A DNA stretch of 6,102 nt, taken from Nitrosotalea sp. (GTDB lineage Archaea; Halobacteriota; Syntropharchaeia; Alkanophagales; Methanospirareceae). Under the pieces are notes generated by a model. It was given only the letters and a program-made list of their open reading frames with translations. It did no database searches and was not told the origin of the DNA. Below, piece after piece: positions 4,454-6,102 of this stretch (its first letter is position 1; every line of letters begins with the position of its first letter). The position numbers were made by a program, and so were the translations under genes. The stretch is from positions 1 to 6,102 of the forward strand of contig DYFG01000020.1 of NCBI GenBank assembly GCA_020725315.1, read 5' to 3'.

Positions 4454-6102
4454 TCATCCTTTAATAGTAGCTAAATCATTCGATAAGCTCCGCTCTCGCT
4501 CCTGAATAACAATATCATGCACTGCCTGCGGTGTTAAATCAGCGATGGGACAATATCTTCCCCCTGAATAGCTCGCTATCTCTCTGCAATATCCAAGCTG
4601 CATCTGTATAAACGAGTTTTTAACTACCTCGGTATCAATCACAATCACCTGTACACCCTTAGCTCGTGCCTGCTCCGCGAGCGCTAACAGCTCCATTCTA
4701 ATATCTGTGGTTCCTCTCGAGACATTTGCACGACCGTCAGATATTAACACCAGCACGGGTATCGCTCCCTCATCCTTCTTCTTCTCGATCATCAGAAGAT
4801 CCAGTCCCCTTTCCAGACCTGCTGAGAGAGGTGTTCTTCCGCCCGTGGGGAGTTCCTTCAAGCTTTTGTATGCTAAATCTACGCTTGAACAGAGAGGAAG
4901 CAAAACATCTGCCTGGTTATCTCTAAACGCAACCATTCCAACCTTGTCTCTCTGCTGGTACGAATCCAGTAATAACGAGAGAGCAGCACCTTTTGCACTC
5001 TCCATTCTTCGATTCGCACCCATCGAACCCGAGGCATCCACAACAAACATCGTTGCTGTTGATACCTTTCCTACACGGATCTTCTCTCGAATATCCGGCG
5101 ATTTTATAACGACTGCTGTGGGGCTCCGCCCCACGACCCCGCAAGCCCTGTAAGGGCTTAAATCAGAATCACCCCTTCTCTCTTTCTGGTAAGGTGCCGC
5201 TGCACGTATCGTAGCATCAAGTGCAACATCCTTTATCTCTCCTCTCGGGATCCCATAGCGCACATACTTCCCATCATTGCAAAGAGAGAGTGTGGGAATC
5301 CTCCTTCCGGATATCTTCCTGCGATAAGTTCTATCTTTCTTTTCTTTTTGCCGTACTACTCTTATATCAATCGGATCGCCTATCTCAAAAACAAACTCCT
5401 TTTGTGGTTCTTTGTCTTTCCCAATATCATTGTTAGCATCTCCACTCTTCGGATTTGATGGCTTCTGTGGTTCGTTTCTATGTTCGTGTTCTTTCCTCTG
5501 CTGGTGCTTATGCTCCTGTTTCTCCTCTTCATGCTCCTTTTTTGTATCATGCATCATCTCATCGAGTTCTTCGGTATCCAAATGTGGTGGTTCAAAGGGC
5601 TTCCTGCGCATTCTGTGCGGGAGTGCCAACTCCATTGCCTCTTTTATGTCCTCAAGAGTGACTTCTTTCCTGTCATCGAGTGCCGCAATCGTTTTTGCAG
5701 CCCTAATTATAGTAATCTCAGCTCTATGCGTCCTTACACCGAGTTTAATGCAGGTATCTACCGTAAGTTTCAACAAATCGTCGCTAATCTCCACCTCATT
5801 AACAATCTGTTTCGCATGCTCAATTTTCTCTCTCACCTCTTTTTGTTTCTCCTCGAATCGTTCTTTGAATTCAGCAGGATTTTTTTCAAAACTTCCTACA
5901 AGCTTCACTATTTCTACCCTTTTCTCTGCTTCATCTATACTTTCTACACCTGCTTGAAGACCAAATCTATCCAGGAGTTGAGGTCTGAGCTCGCCTTCCT
6001 CTGGGTTCATTGTTCCCACCAGGATGAATTTAGAGGGATGAGAAACCGAGACACCCTCTCGCTCAACAACGTTTATTGACATCGCAGCCGAATCTAAAAT
6101 GA
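4454..6102 (-). CDS. Fused AAA+/VWA chelatase subunit (ChlI-ChlD type), 5'-partial
   Basis: This is the motor and adaptor part of a Mg- or Co-chelatase: the AAA+ module hydrolyses ATP and the VWA module contacts the large porphyrin/corrin-binding subunit (ChlH/CobN). The frame stays open to the window edge (ILDSAA precedes the ATG at 6082), so the start and the Walker A and B motifs lie outside. Numbering from that ATG: sensor-1 region LVGTMNPEEGELRP (21-34) with arginine-finger LLDRF (36-40); AAA+ lid with VRTHRAE and IIRAAKTIAALDDR (116-138); a very charged Glu/Lys/His-rich linker (about 175-228); a chelatase-specific middle segment (ATIRAAAPYQ, 290-299); and the VWA domain from about 343 with an intact MIDAS, DASGS (349-353), Thr417 in GGRTPL and Asp449 in ISDGRAN. 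Residues 308-322 look inserted (see the palindromic repeat). It overlaps or touches the downstream FecCD permease, suggesting cobalt/corrinoid or iron metabolism; the exact metal is not shown. Confidence 0.9.
   Translation of the reverse strand, partial: ILDSAAMSINVVEREGVSVSHPSKFILVGTMNPEEGELRPQLLDRFGLQAGVESIDEAEKRVEIVKLVGSFEKNPAEFKERFEEKQKEVREKIEHAKQIVNEVEISDDLLKLTVDTCIKLGVRTHRAEITIIRAAKTIAALDDRKEVTLEDIKEAMELALPHRMRRKPFEPPHLDTEELDEMMHDTKKEHEEEKQEHKHQQRKEHEHRNEPQKPSNPKSGDANNDIGKDKEPQKEFVFEIGDPIDIRVVRQKEKKDRTYRRKISGRRIPTLSLCNDGKYVRYGIPRGEIKDVALDATIRAAAPYQKERRGDSDLSPYRACGVVGRSPTAVVIKSPDIREKIRVGKVSTATMFVVDASGSMGANRRMESAKGAALSLLLDSYQQRDKVGMVAFRDNQADVLLPLCSSVDLAYKSLKELPTGGRTPLSAGLERGLDLLMIEKKKDEGAIPVLVLISDGRANVSRGTTDIRMELLALAEQARAKGVQVIVIDTEVVKNSFIQMQLGYCREIASYSGGRYCPIADLTPQAVHDIVIQERERSLSNDLATIKG
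5118..5159. repeat. Double palindromic element inserted in frame in the chelatase gene
   Basis: Two perfect 7-bp stems lie side by side: GTGGGGC-TCC-GCCCCAC (5118-5134) and AAGCCCT-GTA-AGGGCTT (5143-5159), joined by GACCCCG. The whole is 42 bp, exactly 14 codons, and is much richer in G+C than the surrounding gene. On the coding strand it specifies about residues 308-322 (LSPYRACGVVGRSPT). Removing 14 codons would join GDSDL to AVVIKSPDIREK, which matches how related chelatases run into their VWA domain as I recall them. This suggests a palindromic element that entered the gene without breaking the frame. Copies elsewhere in the genome are not visible here. Confidence 0.6.

Noticed and set aside
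5412..5957. Plus-strand frame of 181 residues rich in Ser, Cys and Phe
   Set aside because: It is the antisense shadow of the charged linker and AAA+ lid of the chelatase; Ser/Cys/Phe-rich composition is what the complement of Glu/Lys codons gives.
1..6102. CRISPR arrays, insertion sequences, riboswitches
   Set aside because: No regularly spaced repeats, no transposase-like frame and no recognisable cobalamin-riboswitch pattern were found on either strand.

Overview
The window looks like chromosomal DNA from an archaeon, most likely a euryarchaeote of the methanogen or methane-oxidiser type; the lineage is inferred, not proven. The reasons are a clear archaemetzincin, an arsenite-methyltransferase-like gene of the type common in methanogenic archaea, a tRNA-Pro gene without an encoded CCA tail, A/T-rich TATA-like boxes at archaeal distances, strong Shine-Dalgarno sequences, and a fused AAA+/VWA chelatase next to a FecCD-type transporter.

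Layout. Bases 1-144 hold no clear gene. Bases 145-456 (minus) hold a Gln-rich coiled-coil reading frame that is continuous only if two compensating single-base shifts are allowed. It diverges from tRNA-Pro(TGG) at 502-576 (plus). A perfect 12-bp hairpin begins at the last base of the tRNA. Next comes a broken arsM on the minus strand (637-1130): its N-terminus and C-terminal half are recognisable, but the SAM-binding centre is deleted and the two parts are out of frame. Two plus-strand genes follow: an archaemetzincin zinc protease (1253-1753) and a small membrane-anchored exported protein (1998-2381). A possible short leader ORF (1906-1986) precedes the second.

From 2564 to the right edge everything is one minus-strand operon read right to left. 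It contains a fused AAA+/VWA metal-chelatase-type protein (N-terminus outside the window), a FecCD/BtuC-type permease and a FecE/BtuD-type ATPase. The joints are about 2 nt and 1 nt long, so the genes are probably co-transcribed and translationally coupled. The plausible theme is metal or corrinoid supply: the transporter imports an iron-siderophore, haem or cobalamin-like compound and the chelatase motor drives insertion of a metal (Co or Mg) into a tetrapyrrole. The substrate-binding protein and the large chelatase subunit are not in this window.

The two most notable observations are a 42-bp double palindrome (5118-5159) that sits in frame inside the chelatase gene and looks like an inserted protein-coding palindromic element, and the run of damaged genes around the tRNA (frameshifted coiled-coil gene and internally deleted arsM), which suggests a decaying or recombined zone.
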